From assembly GCF_009805585.1 (NCBI RefSeq), contig NZ_VHIN01000010.1, positions 718,989 to 782,988 on the forward strand: a stretch of DNA of 64,000 bases. Direction: 5' to 3'. Origin of the DNA: Glutamicibacter sp. JC586. Its GTDB lineage: Bacteria > Actinomycetota > Actinomycetes > Actinomycetales > Micrococcaceae. Below are positions 8,567 to 18,566 of the stretch, in pieces (position 1 is the stretch's first letter; every line of letters starts with the position of its first letter). Both the position numbers and the translations under genes were made by a program. Under the pieces are notes generated by a model. It searched no databases, was not told the DNA's origin, and saw nothing but the letters and a program-made list of their open reading frames with translations.

Positions 8567-9625
8567 CTAAGAGTCCGTGGCTACTTTACGAGCCAGAGCG
8601 CCTAGGCCCCTTACCAATTCTTCAAAGCCGGCTTGTGGGTCATTGTGCGAGACCACGTGCGCATTCGCTGGTTTACCCCATAGCCCACGGAAGTCCGCAA
8701 TGGTGGTTCCAAATAGTAATTGTGATTCTGTCTCGACATCGATAGTCGCAGGACGTGTTTCGTAATCAAGGGTCCCGGCAGCAACACCGGCGGCAAAGTA
8801 ATCATGGACGTGAGCAATGTAGCCCTGGTCGTAGTGCCGATGGAACTCAAAGTAGAAACGTAAAGCATCAGAAAGGTAGCGCACTAACGGACTAGAAGCC
8901 TTGCTGAGCGTTCCTTCGGCGTCACTGGCCAGAACTAATTCTGGTTCATCGCAGCCTGCTTCCTCGGCCAGTTTGGTTAGGAACTCGGGCTGCATCTCGA
9001 AACGTTCTGTCGTATCCAACGAGCAGACGATAGGTAGCTTCTCGGATTCAAGACCTTGTTCAGCTGCAGTAGTGTAAGCGGCAAAAACTTCCTTTGCCGC
9101 ATGGGGGTCTACGTGAGTGTTCCACTCGGCGGTGGGCGTGGTGTTGCCTTGGTAGTAGAAGGCGCCGCCCATGATGACCACTTTGCGAAGCAGACACGGC
9201 AGCTTGGGTTCGCGGCGCAGCGCCAGAGCGAAGTTGGTCAGGGGTGCCGTGAGGAGAACTGTCAGTTCCCCGGGATTCGCACGCGCCGCTTTGATCCAAT
9301 AGTCAGCTGCGTCATTGCTTGCCGATGGACCTGAGCCAGGATCTGGAAGCGTTGCGTAACCGACGCCCTGAGAGCCATGGGTCTCAGGGGTTGTCACCAA
9401 TGGAATTTCGAGTGGCTCGCGTGCGCCGATGAGTACCGGAACCTCTGGCTTTCCACAGAGGTTGAGCAGTGCGCGGTTATTGGCCGCGACCTGCTCAACG
9501 TCGACGTTGCCTGGGGTGCTGGTTACCGCTTCGATCTGCACATGGTCAAGCGAGCAGAGGTAGGCCAAGGCAAGAGCATCGTCGATCCCGGTGTCATTGT
9601 CGACTACTATTCGCTCCACCCTCAT
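8567..9625 (-). CDS. Nucleoside hydrolase (IunH/RihA superfamily)
   Basis: 352 residues. The N-terminal VDNDTGIDDALAL is the calcium-binding DxDxGxDD signature of inosine-uridine nucleoside hydrolases, and EWNTHVDPHAA carries the ribose-contacting Asn and Asp. The reaction is hydrolysis of ribonucleosides to base and ribose. GGGGAA precedes ATG 9625. It is the first gene of a group with the ECF importer, so imported nucleosides may be cleaved inside the cell. Base specificity is not predictable here. Confidence 0.9.
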   Translation of the reverse strand: MRVERIVVDNDTGIDDALALAYLCSLDHVQIEAVTSTPGNVDVEQVAANNRALLNLCGKPEVPVLIGAREPLEIPLVTTPETHGSQGVGYATLPDPGSGPSASNDAADYWIKAARANPGELTVLLTAPLTNFALALRREPKLPCLLRKVVIMGGAFYYQGNTTPTAEWNTHVDPHAAKEVFAAYTTAAEQGLESEKLPIVCSLDTTERFEMQPEFLTKLAEEAGCDEPELVLASDAEGTLSKASSPLVRYLSDALRFYFEFHRHYDQGYIAHVHDYFAAGVAAGTLDYETRPATIDVETESQLLFGTTIADFRGLWGKPANAHVVSHNDPQAGFEELVRGLGALARKVATDS

Positions 9626-9848
9626 TCGTTGTTCCCCGCTTCTATTGAGTTTCGTTGATGCCTAAAAGTGATCAACTCCCGCTTTCCAGGATTTCGCATT
9701 GTTCGCTGACAGCACCGCTGACGTGCCCGCCGTTGTACGCTTCGGCGCACTCAACGGCCAATCTGTCCTGCGCCAACCGACCGGTTGGATACACGCTGAT
9801 CACGTGTGCAACTTCTACGCAGTTCCACAGCCATGGAAGGATAAATTT

Positions 9849-12842
9849 TCAACGGCTGGCGATAGCGTTCTTTCGCAGCGTAAGGAAGTCATAAAGCGCC
9901 GTGTCAATAGCACTTTCGAAGCGTAGCTCAAATCTAACGACATTGATCTGTTCCATATTTTCACCTGGCATATGAGTCTCTACCGCGTCGTCAACGTGGG
10001 CACGCCCTAGGTAGAAGTATTCCTTTGCCTCTGCATCGTTCTTCATCACGAAAACATGAAGCGTAACCTCGTTGTTGGCGATCAAACGCAGTTCTTTGTT
10101 CTTTAGAGTTCTTTTAGACTTTGAGTACCAACGCATATGAGTTGAGTCAACAAGTTCATCCTCATAGGCCATACTGGCCGAAATCATTTCGGATTTTTCG
10201 AGTTTCACAAATATAGGACAAACCATATTTTCATAATCTGTCTTGTAGCCAAACAACGTCGAAACCCAGGTGCGAGGTAGCCCCAGTAGTCGTGTAACCT
10301 CCTTAGACGAATACTGGCTACCGGTCACGAAAGGATCCCCAGAGATGTATCGGGATTCTGCAATTGCAGCACCTGTGCGAACTAGATCGTCAACTTGATC
10401 AGCAAACACGGGGTTATTCTTGTAAGCATTCAAGAAATTAGGTTCCGCAATAACGACATCGTTTCTCAGCTCCCCTAACGGTCGACCGTACTTGTTCTTG
10501 TCAACTATGTTGTGAGTCTCGAGTGTCAAAGTATGAGCTGCACTCGTCAGTTCTCGATCTGACACATTGAGCCCTAAAGCGGACAGTTTACTTTTGACTT
10601 TTCCTAAGGGAGCGACTCCGTCTCCTAACAATTCCTTTACAAGTACAAACTCATGAATTCTTTTAGCAGGTAATATTTCGCGAGAAAGCATCCTTAATGC
10701 AGACAATTCATATTCGTCGAGAAAATGATCAACTTTCAAAATTTTTTGGACCAGTAAAGGATAGCTACCTTCTCTCGTTGCCAACAGAACAGGGTCAACT
10801 GACTCAAAACGATAAAAATCATACAATTTTGGGACTCGGCCCAACCGATCCTGCATATCTTGCATAGCTTTTAACAAGTTCCGATGATTGTCCAGCTTCG
10901 TGTTCCGAATTGAATCGAGAACCCTTTGGTGGGAAATCTTGTCAAAATGTACGCTCGATAAGCCAGCCATAGCTCCAGCTTGCTCGGTAGCGATTAGCTT
11001 CTCCTTGAGCGATTCCTTGTTCAAAGATTCGTCGCCAAAGAGAGCAATGGGAATCATGTAGTTGTTGGCATAATTTCCAATGAAGTCGATAACAACGAGA
11101 TAATCCTTCATCGGTGCTTTGCGAAGTCCACGACCGAGCTGCTGGACGAAGACAATTGCTGATTGCGTTTGCCGCAGCATCACAACTTGATTCAAAGCCG
11201 GGATGTCCACGCCTTCGTTGAAGATATCCACTGTGAGAATGTAGTCGAGTTCGCCAGATTCCAGCTGAGCGACAACGTGCTCGCGACGTTCTACAGAGTC
11301 GTCTCCACTTAGGTTGGTCGTTCGCAGTTGTCTTCCACGCAGCTGTTGCTTATTGAGAGCAGCTGATAGCGCACTTGCTTCATCGTTACGGGAACAGAAA
11401 ATTAGACCTTTGGGTTTGGTACCCGCCTGGCCGTACTTCTTTAAAGCATCAATTACGTGATGTACTCGATCAGGCGTTACCAAGTGCGAAAGATCATCCG
11501 AACTTTCACGGATGGAACCATCGTCAAGTGTCACGTCCGCTATCCCGTAGTAATGGAACGGGCTAAGCATGTTCTCTTCCAGAGCATGGTTCAGGCGGAT
11601 CTCATAAGGCACGTTGTAGTCAAAGAATTCGAATACGTTGAACCCGTCGCTACGCTCAGGAGTGGCGGTTAGACCCAGGAGGAATTTAGGTTCCAGATAG
11701 CCGAGGACTTTCTTGTAGGTCGGCGAACCAACTCGGTGGGCTTCGTCAACAATGACATAGTCAAAAGCGTCAGGTTCAATCGCCTGCAACACCGAATATT
11801 GAGACAGGGTCTGTACTGTGGCGAAAACATATTTTCGGTCACTCTGTTTGGAGGCTCCTGCTAGCTTGCCGAACTGCTCCGGATCACCTCCAATAACACG
11901 GCGGTACTCCTTGATCGTCTTATCCAGGATCTGCTCGCGGTGAACAACAAACAAGAACCGCTCCGGGTGGGCAGCTCGCACCTCAAGTGCCGACAGTATT
12001 GTTTTTCCTGTGCCAGTTGCCGAAATGACAATGGCCTTCGTTTCTCCGCTGTGGCGAACCTTCTCCAATGCTTTGAGTGCTTCTGACTGCATCTGGTTGG
12101 GCAGAATCGGCATGAGCTGGTCAGCCCAGTTGATGTCGCCACCTAGTCCACTGGATTCGGTAAGCCCTGCTGCGACTTCATCAATGATCTGTTCGTCCGA
12201 TTGCTCTAGTTTCTTGGCAATTTCGATTCTCTTGCGCGGTGGGGGTGGGGTGTATTGCGCTGCGTAGAGATCGATCCATTCTTGGCTCAGCGATTGAGAT
12301 TCAGCGAGTTGGTTGCCGGCAAGGTTAGCCAACTGACCGGCCAAGTCACTGTCGTTCGCTGCCGTAACTTTAAGATTCCACTCATGATTCTTGACGATGG
12401 CGTTGCCCGTAAGATTTGAGCTTCCAATCATTGCCGTAACCACATCGGCTGACCTAAAAATGTAGCCCTTGGGGTGGAATGCGTCAGCGTTGTGGATTCG
12501 GACATCAATGCCGAGGCTCGTCAGGTTCAGTAACTCGCTGAAGGCAGACGGCGAGTTGAATCCCAGATAGTCCGAGGTGACGATCGTGCCGCGGCCCGAA
12601 AACTCCACGAGCTCTTGCTTGAGCATTGCGATCGCGTTAGGTGTCACGAAGGCGACTGAGAAAATGAACTCATCGCATCGTGCTAGCTCTTCGCGCAGAA
12701 TACGAAGAACCGTATTGCCGTCCGCGTTGAGGACTACACGTGGATGGTGGTGGCGACGAGACTGTTTCTTGCCGTCCAAAAAACCATAGGTGACATCTCC
12801 GGAAAGCCCACCGGTGAATGAGATATCCAGGCTGGAGGACAT
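9849..12842 (-). CDS. PLD-like nuclease/SF2 helicase/DUF3427 protein
   Basis: 997 residues. An N-terminal phospholipase-D-type domain (residues about 40-170) has HPKGYIF and GSSNLTG (HxK...N). A superfamily 2 helicase core (about 250-620) has Walker A GTGKT, VIVDEAH, LLGLTATPERSDG and QLGRGLRKAP. The last 350 residues are the DUF3427 region. The start overlaps the NUDIX stop (TGATG), so the two are co-translated. PLD-helicase-DUF3427 proteins occur in variable islands and are suspected defence or DNA-processing enzymes. The C-terminal third is clearly AT-richer (line 10681 is about 35% GC by hand count, line 12301 about 58%), which points to a mosaic, transferred gene. Confidence 0.85.
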   Translation of the reverse strand: MSSSLDISFTGGLSGDVTYGFLDGKKQSRRHHHPRVVLNADGNTVLRILREELARCDEFIFSVAFVTPNAIAMLKQELVEFSGRGTIVTSDYLGFNSPSAFSELLNLTSLGIDVRIHNADAFHPKGYIFRSADVVTAMIGSSNLTGNAIVKNHEWNLKVTAANDSDLAGQLANLAGNQLAESQSLSQEWIDLYAAQYTPPPPRKRIEIAKKLEQSDEQIIDEVAAGLTESSGLGGDINWADQLMPILPNQMQSEALKALEKVRHSGETKAIVISATGTGKTILSALEVRAAHPERFLFVVHREQILDKTIKEYRRVIGGDPEQFGKLAGASKQSDRKYVFATVQTLSQYSVLQAIEPDAFDYVIVDEAHRVGSPTYKKVLGYLEPKFLLGLTATPERSDGFNVFEFFDYNVPYEIRLNHALEENMLSPFHYYGIADVTLDDGSIRESSDDLSHLVTPDRVHHVIDALKKYGQAGTKPKGLIFCSRNDEASALSAALNKQQLRGRQLRTTNLSGDDSVERREHVVAQLESGELDYILTVDIFNEGVDIPALNQVVMLRQTQSAIVFVQQLGRGLRKAPMKDYLVVIDFIGNYANNYMIPIALFGDESLNKESLKEKLIATEQAGAMAGLSSVHFDKISHQRVLDSIRNTKLDNHRNLLKAMQDMQDRLGRVPKLYDFYRFESVDPVLLATREGSYPLLVQKILKVDHFLDEYELSALRMLSREILPAKRIHEFVLVKELLGDGVAPLGKVKSKLSALGLNVSDRELTSAAHTLTLETHNIVDKNKYGRPLGELRNDVVIAEPNFLNAYKNNPVFADQVDDLVRTGAAIAESRYISGDPFVTGSQYSSKEVTRLLGLPRTWVSTLFGYKTDYENMVCPIFVKLEKSEMISASMAYEDELVDSTHMRWYSKSKRTLKNKELRLIANNEVTLHVFVMKNDAEAKEYFYLGRAHVDDAVETHMPGENMEQINVVRFELRFESAIDTALYDFLTLRKNAIASR

Positions 12843-13231
12843 CAGGCCGCCTTAATGAGTTCAACGGCGGGGATATCAGCAGGAGCCCATTCCAAGGTGT
12901 CCAGCTCGCCGCGCTTTAGCCACTTTGTAGCTTCGTGCTCCGTCAGCTGCGGTTCCCCTTCAACTAATTCGCAATAGAAGGTCGTCAGAGTCACGATCCC
13001 GAAATCATATTCATGAGTCGTGCTGGTAACTTCATCGGCTACCTCCACGGTGCAGAGTAGCTCTTCTTGGATTTCACGTTCGAGTGCCTGGCGAGGAGTT
13101 TCGCCGGCTTCGATTTTGCCGCCTGGGAACTCCCACATGCCACCGAGGCTGCCCCCAAGACCGCGCTGCGCGCAAAGGATCTCATCGTTTCGAACGATTA
13201 CGGCCCCGACAACGTTGATCTGCTTCTTCAA
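12842..13231 (-). CDS. NUDIX hydrolase, MutT-like (d)NTP pyrophosphohydrolase
   Basis: 129 residues, normal for MutT. The NUDIX box is complete: GG-KIEAGETPRQALEREIQE-EL with the metal-binding REIQEE core, and MWEFPGGK precedes it. Such enzymes hydrolyse 8-oxo-dGTP, CTP-like or modified nucleotides. The start is TTG 13231 (KKQINVVGAVI), with GGGGAA nine bases upstream. It overlaps the helicase gene. Its pairing with a helicase suggests a nucleotide-related role in that system rather than general housekeeping, but this is inference. Confidence 0.85.
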   Translation of the reverse strand: MKKQINVVGAVIVRNDEILCAQRGLGGSLGGMWEFPGGKIEAGETPRQALEREIQEELLCTVEVADEVTSTTHEYDFGIVTLTTFYCELVEGEPQLTEHEATKWLKRGELDTLEWAPADIPAVELIKAA

Positions 13232-13390
13232 CCCAATTCCCCACTGACGTATACATTAATCGACTACTACCGTTACCAGTGATCTTATCTGCCAACATGG
13301 ACACTTTGCAGGCTGGCGGACAAGACAACACCTTGAAGCGGAAAAGTCGAACGAGTGTCATGGCTAATTGGCGCAGCTGGACGCAGAAGA

Positions 13391-13425
13391 CCACGCTTCG
13401 ACTTCTAGGAGAAAACGAAGCGTGG
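13391..13425 (-). terminator. Terminator hairpin after the galactonate operon
   Basis: Arms CCACGCTTCG (13391-13400) and CGAAGCGTGG (13416-13425) form a perfect 10-base stem just downstream of the MFS gene on the minus strand. The hairpin lies between the dgo operon and the NUDIX/helicase promoter. Confidence 0.65.
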
Positions 13426-13448
13426 CCTTTAACAATTAAACGTATGTC

Positions 13449-14783
13449 TTAGCCTTCGACGCGCTGTACTTTACCTACCAAGAAGACGTAGGAGAGGATG
13501 CCAATCGCGGCGATGACCGTCATATAGATGAAGGCTGGACCGAAATCGGTCGCCGAGACCAGTAAGCCAATCACGATCGGTGTGGCAATCGAGGACAGGT
13601 TGCCGATGAAGTTGAACATGCCACCGGTCAAACCAATCAGGCGTGACGGTGCCAGTGCAGAAACCAACGACCAGGTAATCGAAGCCAGGCCATTGCCGAA
13701 GAAGGCAATAGACATGAAGGTGATGACCAGTGCGGTGCTGTCGGTGAAGATTGCACCAATCATGCTCATGGAGAGCAACAGTCCGGTGATGATTGGCAGC
13801 TTGCGGGAAGTGCCTAGGCTTACTCCACGCTTGAGCATGTAGTCAGAGAGAACACCACTGATCAGTACGCCGGCCAAGGCCGCAATGAATGGCAACGACG
13901 TCAAGAATCCGGTCTTGATGTAGTCCATGTGACGGTAGGTCACCAAGTAAGTGGGGAACCAAGTCAGGAAGAACCACAGGGTAGAGGTCAGGCAGAACTG
14001 ACCAATGTAAATACCCCAAAGCTTGCGGCGTCCAAGGACCAACGCGAAGTCAGCCTTGTTTAGTTTGGCAGCTGGTGCCTTTGCCTTTGAGCTGCCAAGG
14101 TCGACGAGTCCGCCACCTTGACGGATGTACTCAATTTCAGCCGCATTGGCTTTCTTCGAGTCCACAGGATTCCGGTACATAAAGAACCAGATCAAACCCC
14201 AGAGAACACCAATGCCACCGGTGACAACAAATACCCAGTGCCAGGTCAGTGCGTGCTGCAACCAGATCAAGGCCGGGGTCAGCAGTGCCAGGCCAATGAA
14301 CTGGCCCGAGGTGTAGAAACCAATAGCTGTGGCACGTTCACGTTCTGGGAACCATGCGGTGACTACCTTGTTGTTGATGGGGTAGGCCGGCGCTTCGAAA
14401 CCACCGACCGCCAAACGCAATACGATCAAGGCAATGAAGCTTCCAGCCATGCCCATGAAGATGGTCGCTACAGACCACAGCACCAGGCAAATTGGGTACA
14501 GCAACCGGGGCTGAACCCGGTCTACTAACCATCCGCCGGGAAGCTGCATAGCAGCGTAGGTCCAACCAAAGGCAGAAAGCAACAGACCCTGCTGTGCAGT
14601 GTCCAGTCCAAATTCTTCGGAAATCAGCGGAGCTGCTACCGAAAGGTTGGAACGATCCATGTAGTTGATAACTACGGTAAGGAACAACATAAACGCTACG
14701 GCGTAGCGAATCTTTGTCGCTTTCCCAGTGCCTTTGACTGTGGCAGCTGACGACATTGTCGACTGAGACATACGGTTTACCAT
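13449..14783 (-). CDS. dgoT: MFS galactonate/hexonate transporter (ACS family)
   Basis: 444 residues, 12 predicted membrane helices. The N-terminal [14 protein letters not shown] followed by [12 protein letters not shown] is diagnostic for the anion:cation symporter family that includes DgoT and ExuT. It sits at the end of dgoK-dgoA-dgoD, so D-galactonate:H+ symport is the likely role. ATG 14783 overlaps the dgoD stop (ATGGTAA); ATG 14771 is an alternative start. Neither has a strong ribosome site, which fits translational coupling to dgoD. Confidence 0.9.
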   Translation of the reverse strand: MVNRMSQSTMSSAATVKGTGKATKIRYAVAFMLFLTVVINYMDRSNLSVAAPLISEEFGLDTAQQGLLLSAFGWTYAAMQLPGGWLVDRVQPRLLYPICLVLWSVATIFMGMAGSFIALIVLRLAVGGFEAPAYPINNKVVTAWFPERERATAIGFYTSGQFIGLALLTPALIWLQHALTWHWVFVVTGGIGVLWGLIWFFMYRNPVDSKKANAAEIEYIRQGGGLVDLGSSKAKAPAAKLNKADFALVLGRRKLWGIYIGQFCLTSTLWFFLTWFPTYLVTYRHMDYIKTGFLTSLPFIAALAGVLISGVLSDYMLKRGVSLGTSRKLPIITGLLLSMSMIGAIFTDSTALVITFMSIAFFGNGLASITWSLVSALAPSRLIGLTGGMFNFIGNLSSIATPIVIGLLVSATDFGPAFIYMTVIAAIGILSYVFLVGKVQRVEG

Positions 14784-15925
14784 TCTGCGAAGGATCCATC
14801 CTTGTGACGCCAAATTGGGTTGCGCCAGCGGTGACCTTCAGCTGCGCGTTCAATGACGTACTCTTCATTGACATCAATGCCCAGGCCTGGGCCATCAGGA
14901 ATGGCAACCATGCCATCTTCATAGGCGAAGACCGACGGATCATTGACGTAATCAAGGAGATCGTTGGATTTGTTGTAGTGAATACCCAGGGACTGTTCCT
15001 GGATGAATGCGTTGTAGGCACCTGCATCAATCTGCAGGTTGGCGGCCAACGCGATTGGACCTAGCGGGCAATGCAATGCCACGGCCACGTCATAGGCTTC
15101 AGCCATTGAAGCGATCTTGCGTGCTTCGGTGATGCCGCCACAGTGCGATGGATCTGGCTGGATAATGTCTACCGCTCCACTGGCCAAGACATCCTTGAAA
15201 TCCCAACGGGAGAACAGACGCTCTCCCAAGGCAATGGGAGTACTTGAGTTACGTAGTGGTTCCAGCATCGAGTTCACGTTTTCGCTGAGCACTGGTTCTT
15301 CAATGAACATCAGTTTGTACGGTTCAAGTTCTTTGAGCAGTACCTTGGCCATTGGCTTGTGTACACGGCCGTGGAAGTCCACACCAATGCCTACGTTGTC
15401 GCCCACGGCATCTCTAACAGCCTGAACGTTCTCCAAACACCCCTGGACCTTGTCCCAGGTGTCGATGTACTGCAGTTCTTCGGTGCCATTCATCTTCACT
15501 GCGGTGAAGCCGCGGTCAACGGCCGCCTTGGCCGCTGCTGCGGTATCCGAAGGACGGTCTCCGCCAATCCACGAATACACACGGATCTTGTCACGGACTT
15601 TGCCACCAAGTAGTTCATAGGCTGGAACCCCGAGGGCTTTACCTTTGATATCCCACAGTGCCTGGTCGATGCCGGCGAGCGCACTCATCACGATTCCGCC
15701 ACCACGGTAGAAGCCGCCACGGTACATGACGGTCCAAAGGTCCTCGATATTCCTTGGATCCTGACCGATGAGGTAGTCGGAAAGTTCTTCGACAGCTGCA
15801 GCGACGGTGGATGCGCGGCCTTCAAGTACTGGCTCACCCCAGCCGACAATTCCCTCGTCAGTTTCGATCTTCAAAAATAGCCAACGTGGAGGCACCATGT
15901 ACGTGGTCAGTTTTGTAATTTTCAT
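14777..15925 (-). CDS. dgoD: D-galactonate dehydratase
   Basis: 382 residues, the same length as E. coli DgoD. Enolase-superfamily features are visible: [20 protein letters not shown] at the start, the capping-domain block [20 protein letters not shown], metal ligands in VDFHGR, EEPV and GERLFSRW, and [10 protein letters not shown] near the end. It converts D-galactonate to 2-keto-3-deoxygalactonate. The start overlaps the aldolase stop by ATGA. Confidence 0.95.
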   Translation of the reverse strand: MKITKLTTYMVPPRWLFLKIETDEGIVGWGEPVLEGRASTVAAAVEELSDYLIGQDPRNIEDLWTVMYRGGFYRGGGIVMSALAGIDQALWDIKGKALGVPAYELLGGKVRDKIRVYSWIGGDRPSDTAAAAKAAVDRGFTAVKMNGTEELQYIDTWDKVQGCLENVQAVRDAVGDNVGIGVDFHGRVHKPMAKVLLKELEPYKLMFIEEPVLSENVNSMLEPLRNSSTPIALGERLFSRWDFKDVLASGAVDIIQPDPSHCGGITEARKIASMAEAYDVAVALHCPLGPIALAANLQIDAGAYNAFIQEQSLGIHYNKSNDLLDYVNDPSVFAYEDGMVAIPDGPGLGIDVNEEYVIERAAEGHRWRNPIWRHKDGSFAEW

Positions 15926-16566
15926 GCAGACTTCCTCATCTCATGGGTCGTTTTGTAGGCGGCGACTAAGTTGTCCGCCCGCGTTTTTAGATCTTCTAGG
16001 CTTCGGCCGGATTTGTAGAGAGATGAGCCGATGCCAAATCCTGTCGCTCCGGCTTCTACCCACTGCGTCATGTTTTCCTCGTTGATCCCTCCGACAGGAA
16101 TCAAGCCAATCTCATTCGGGATGACTGCGGTCCATGCTTTGAAACCGGCAAGGCCCACTTGTTCGGCAGGGAAGATCTTGACGTTCTTTGCACCGGCCTG
16201 AATCGCGTCAAAGGCATTACTTGGAGTCGCGGCTCCCGGGAACGAATCCATTCCCAAGGCAACGGTTTCTTCAATGACTTTCACGTTGGTATTTGGTGAA
16301 ACGATGATCTGTGCACCGGCTGCTTGGCAGTCTCGGACCTGCTCCACCGTGAGCACAGTTCCCGCGCCAACTACTGCGTCCTTGGGAAGTACCCGGCGAA
16401 GAATCTCGATGCTCTTTAGCGGTTCAGGGGAATTTAGTGGCACTTCCAGTGAGCGGAAACCGCTGTTGTAAAGTACTTCGCCCACGGCTTGCGCTTCTGA
16501 TGGATGTAGCCCTCGCAAGATGGCCACCAGTCCAGCGGTCTTCAAAGCAGTCTTTGGTTCATTCAT
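15922..16566 (-). CDS. dgoA: 2-dehydro-3-deoxy-6-phosphogalactonate aldolase
   Basis: 214 residues of the KDPG/KDPGal aldolase family. VAILRG carries the conserved Glu/Arg region, GAGTVL follows, and NVKIFPAEQ holds the Schiff-base lysine. It splits 2-keto-3-deoxy-6-phosphogalactonate into pyruvate and glyceraldehyde 3-phosphate. ATG 16566 has AAAGGG about 7 bases upstream and begins the typical MNEPKTAL; the longer frame to 16599 lacks this. In E. coli DgoA and DgoD were once thought to be one gene; here they are separate and overlapping. Confidence 0.92.
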   Translation of the reverse strand: MNEPKTALKTAGLVAILRGLHPSEAQAVGEVLYNSGFRSLEVPLNSPEPLKSIEILRRVLPKDAVVGAGTVLTVEQVRDCQAAGAQIIVSPNTNVKVIEETVALGMDSFPGAATPSNAFDAIQAGAKNVKIFPAEQVGLAGFKAWTAVIPNEIGLIPVGGINEENMTQWVEAGATGFGIGSSLYKSGRSLEDLKTRADNLVAAYKTTHEMRKSA

Positions 16567-16608
16567 AGCAAACCCTTTCTCTAAAAAATCGTTAATCATG
16601 TTCGAGGT

Positions 16609-17616
16609 TCAGACCGATGCGCTCTGCAGTAAGCCCTGGGTACAGGCAATCGCCCAGATGCCTCGGGGCGCTGTACCTTGAAGCTCTCGCACCTGATCAA
16701 TTCCAAAAACATTGAGCGCCTTGGTGTATCTCGCGCTGAGTTCTTTATTTCCACAGATTGTCAGTGGCGGTACAGAAACGGTCATCGAGGTACCAATGAC
16801 AGAACGGATCTCAGCAGCAATCATGAGACCGGACAGGTAATCTGCGACCTCGGCCTTCCCCAGGCGTCCAGTCAGTACCAGAGTCCTAGCGGAAAAGGCC
16901 GTCAGCATCAGGTCGGCTCCGCCCTCCGGTGACTGGGACACCCGAACTCCACGTTCAAAAGCATTCCAATCGACACTGTCCGAAGGCTCAATGAGTTTGG
17001 ACAGGATGGACTGTGAACTCAGAAGTGCATAGGTTTCGCCGGTCATCGATGTGGAGAACTCAGTGATGGTGCGTCCGGAAACTTTCACCCATTTCGAGTG
17101 TGTCCCTGGAAGTAAGAACCACTGTTCATCGTGGCTATTAGGCGCAAGATCGCTGAGTTCGATTGCACCCAGGATTTGGGTTTCTTCCCCACGCATCACA
17201 TCGGGAAGTTCCTTGAGGTCCAAAACCCCGGGGATGATGTGCATGACCCGGCCCGGTGCAATCTCGACAGTTTCTAGTTCAAATTCTGGGTCTGCCAGAT
17301 TTGCCGGAACTTGCCGGTAGGCAGCTTCTGCCCAGCCTTGTTGACTGCCCACCATGCCGCAGGCAATGACAGGGATACTCTCAAAGCTCGCCAACCAGTC
17401 ACCGCATAATTCGGTCAGGGTGTTATTGAATGCCCGTGACAATGTCAGAGATTCTGATTGAGCTTTCGCCGCCACTTGCATGATTCCGAGGGCTGAACTG
17501 CGTTCCGCCACAATGCTTCCGCCATTGCCTATGAGATAAGCACGGGCGGATGTGGTTCCCCAGTCCAAGGCAATCAACTGGGCTTCGGCGATGTTTGTCA
17601 TAACTCCTGTTTTCAT
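16609..17616 (-). CDS. dgoK: 2-dehydro-3-deoxygalactonokinase
   Basis: About 335 residues. LIALDWGTTSARAYLI is the phosphate-1 motif of the ASKHA-fold DgoK kinases, GMVGSQQGW and LPGTHSKWV are the further family blocks. It phosphorylates 2-keto-3-deoxygalactonate with ATP, the step between DgoD and DgoA. It is the first gene of the operon. ATG 17616 is used; ATG 17601 has an AGGAG only two bases upstream, which is too close. The promoter must lie in the 137-base gap to the divergent IclR gene. Confidence 0.9.
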   Translation of the reverse strand: MKTGVMTNIAEAQLIALDWGTTSARAYLIGNGGSIVAERSSALGIMQVAAKAQSESLTLSRAFNNTLTELCGDWLASFESIPVIACGMVGSQQGWAEAAYRQVPANLADPEFELETVEIAPGRVMHIIPGVLDLKELPDVMRGEETQILGAIELSDLAPNSHDEQWFLLPGTHSKWVKVSGRTITEFSTSMTGETYALLSSQSILSKLIEPSDSVDWNAFERGVRVSQSPEGGADLMLTAFSARTLVLTGRLGKAEVADYLSGLMIAAEIRSVIGTSMTVSVPPLTICGNKELSARYTKALNVFGIDQVRELQGTAPRGIWAIACTQGLLQSASV

Positions 17617-17653
17617 TTTGTGGACCGCTCATCATCTTTCAGATGTGCTCCCC

Positions 17654-17715
17654 TTCACATGTGAATAGTGGCTGAGCTATCCCAATAGTTCAAAAGGCGT
17701 TGTATATAGTGGGAT
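17654..17715. promoter_or_regulatory. Palindromes in the dgoK/IclR intergenic region
   Basis: A perfect 12-base palindrome TTCACATGTGAA lies at 17654-17665, 38 bases upstream of dgoK. A second inverted repeat has arms ATCCCA (17679-17684) and TGGGAT (17710-17715), the right arm just before the IclR ribosome site region. The positions suit a regulator acting on both divergent promoters, most simply the IclR protein. Confidence 0.45.
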
Positions 17716-17753
17716 GAAGTGATTTCATAGGTTTCTTCAAAGGGGACGACCAC

Positions 17754-18551
17754 ATGGTCAAAGAATCTGATCCAACTACGGATGATTCGGCCGAGACACC
17801 ACCGCCCGGAACACTCACCTTGGCCCGAGGCCTAGACATTCTGCGTGCCGTGGGGCGTGGAGCGACAAACCTCAATGAGGTCGCCACAGCGGCGGACATC
17901 GGAAAGAGTGCTGCGCAACGCATGGTGAAGCTTTTGGTGCAACGTGGATTTCTACGAAGCACCCATGGCACTGACTTCAGCCTGGGCCCGGCGCTCATTG
18001 AGCTCGGATTCCACGCCCTATATCAGAGCCCAGTTCCGGTCATTGCTAAGCCCATCCTTGAAGAGCTCGCCCGCAAGTATCAGGACACCGTGCACCTGGC
18101 AGTAGAGGATGAAGCGCAGGTACTTTACGTCGACAAAGTTCCCGGCACCCGTGGGGCACAGATGCGCTCACGCGTCGGTCAGCGCATGCCGCTGAGCCGC
18201 ACCGGTATCGGCAAAGCGTTACTACTGGACACACCAGAGCGTTGGGAATCAACCTTCGATTCAGAGTCTCCGGTGGAACAGGCACCACACCAAACCAAAG
18301 ACGCTTTCTTGGCACGAATGAAGAACTACGCCAATGAAGGCATTGCGCTGGACCTAGAAGATAACGAACCGGGGATCCGCTGTGTAGCGGCACCGATCCG
18401 CGACGGAAGCGGACAAATCATTGCCGCTATCAGCATGTCAGCCACCAACCCATATATGCCCGATGAACGGATGAAGGCACTCAAATCCGTGATGGGTTCC
18501 ACCGCCGCACAGATTTCCCGCAAGCTAGGTTACTCGGGCAAGACGTACTAG
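17754..18551 (+). CDS. IclR-family transcriptional regulator of galactonate catabolism
   Basis: 265 residues. The N-terminal winged helix (LTLARGLDILRAVGRGATNL, then AADIGKSAAQRMVKLLVQRG) and the C-terminal effector domain (RSRVGQRMPLSRTGIGKALL, then MSATNPYMPDERM) are complete for IclR. It is divergent from dgoK, so it probably senses galactonate or a keto-deoxy intermediate and controls dgoKADT. E. coli uses a GntR-type DgoR; this is a different regulator family. AAGGGGA lies seven bases ahead of ATG 17754. Confidence 0.88.
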   Translation: MVKESDPTTDDSAETPPPGTLTLARGLDILRAVGRGATNLNEVATAADIGKSAAQRMVKLLVQRGFLRSTHGTDFSLGPALIELGFHALYQSPVPVIAKPILEELARKYQDTVHLAVEDEAQVLYVDKVPGTRGAQMRSRVGQRMPLSRTGIGKALLLDTPERWESTFDSESPVEQAPHQTKDAFLARMKNYANEGIALDLEDNEPGIRCVAAPIRDGSGQIIAAISMSATNPYMPDERMKALKSVMGSTAAQISRKLGYSGKTY

Positions 18552-18566
18552 GGATTTATTGCCTGC

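Noticed and set aside
9655..9926. Two overlapping plus-strand frames between nucleoside hydrolase and helicase
   Set aside because: They run into antisense helicase sequence and show no ribosome site, domain or codon bias.
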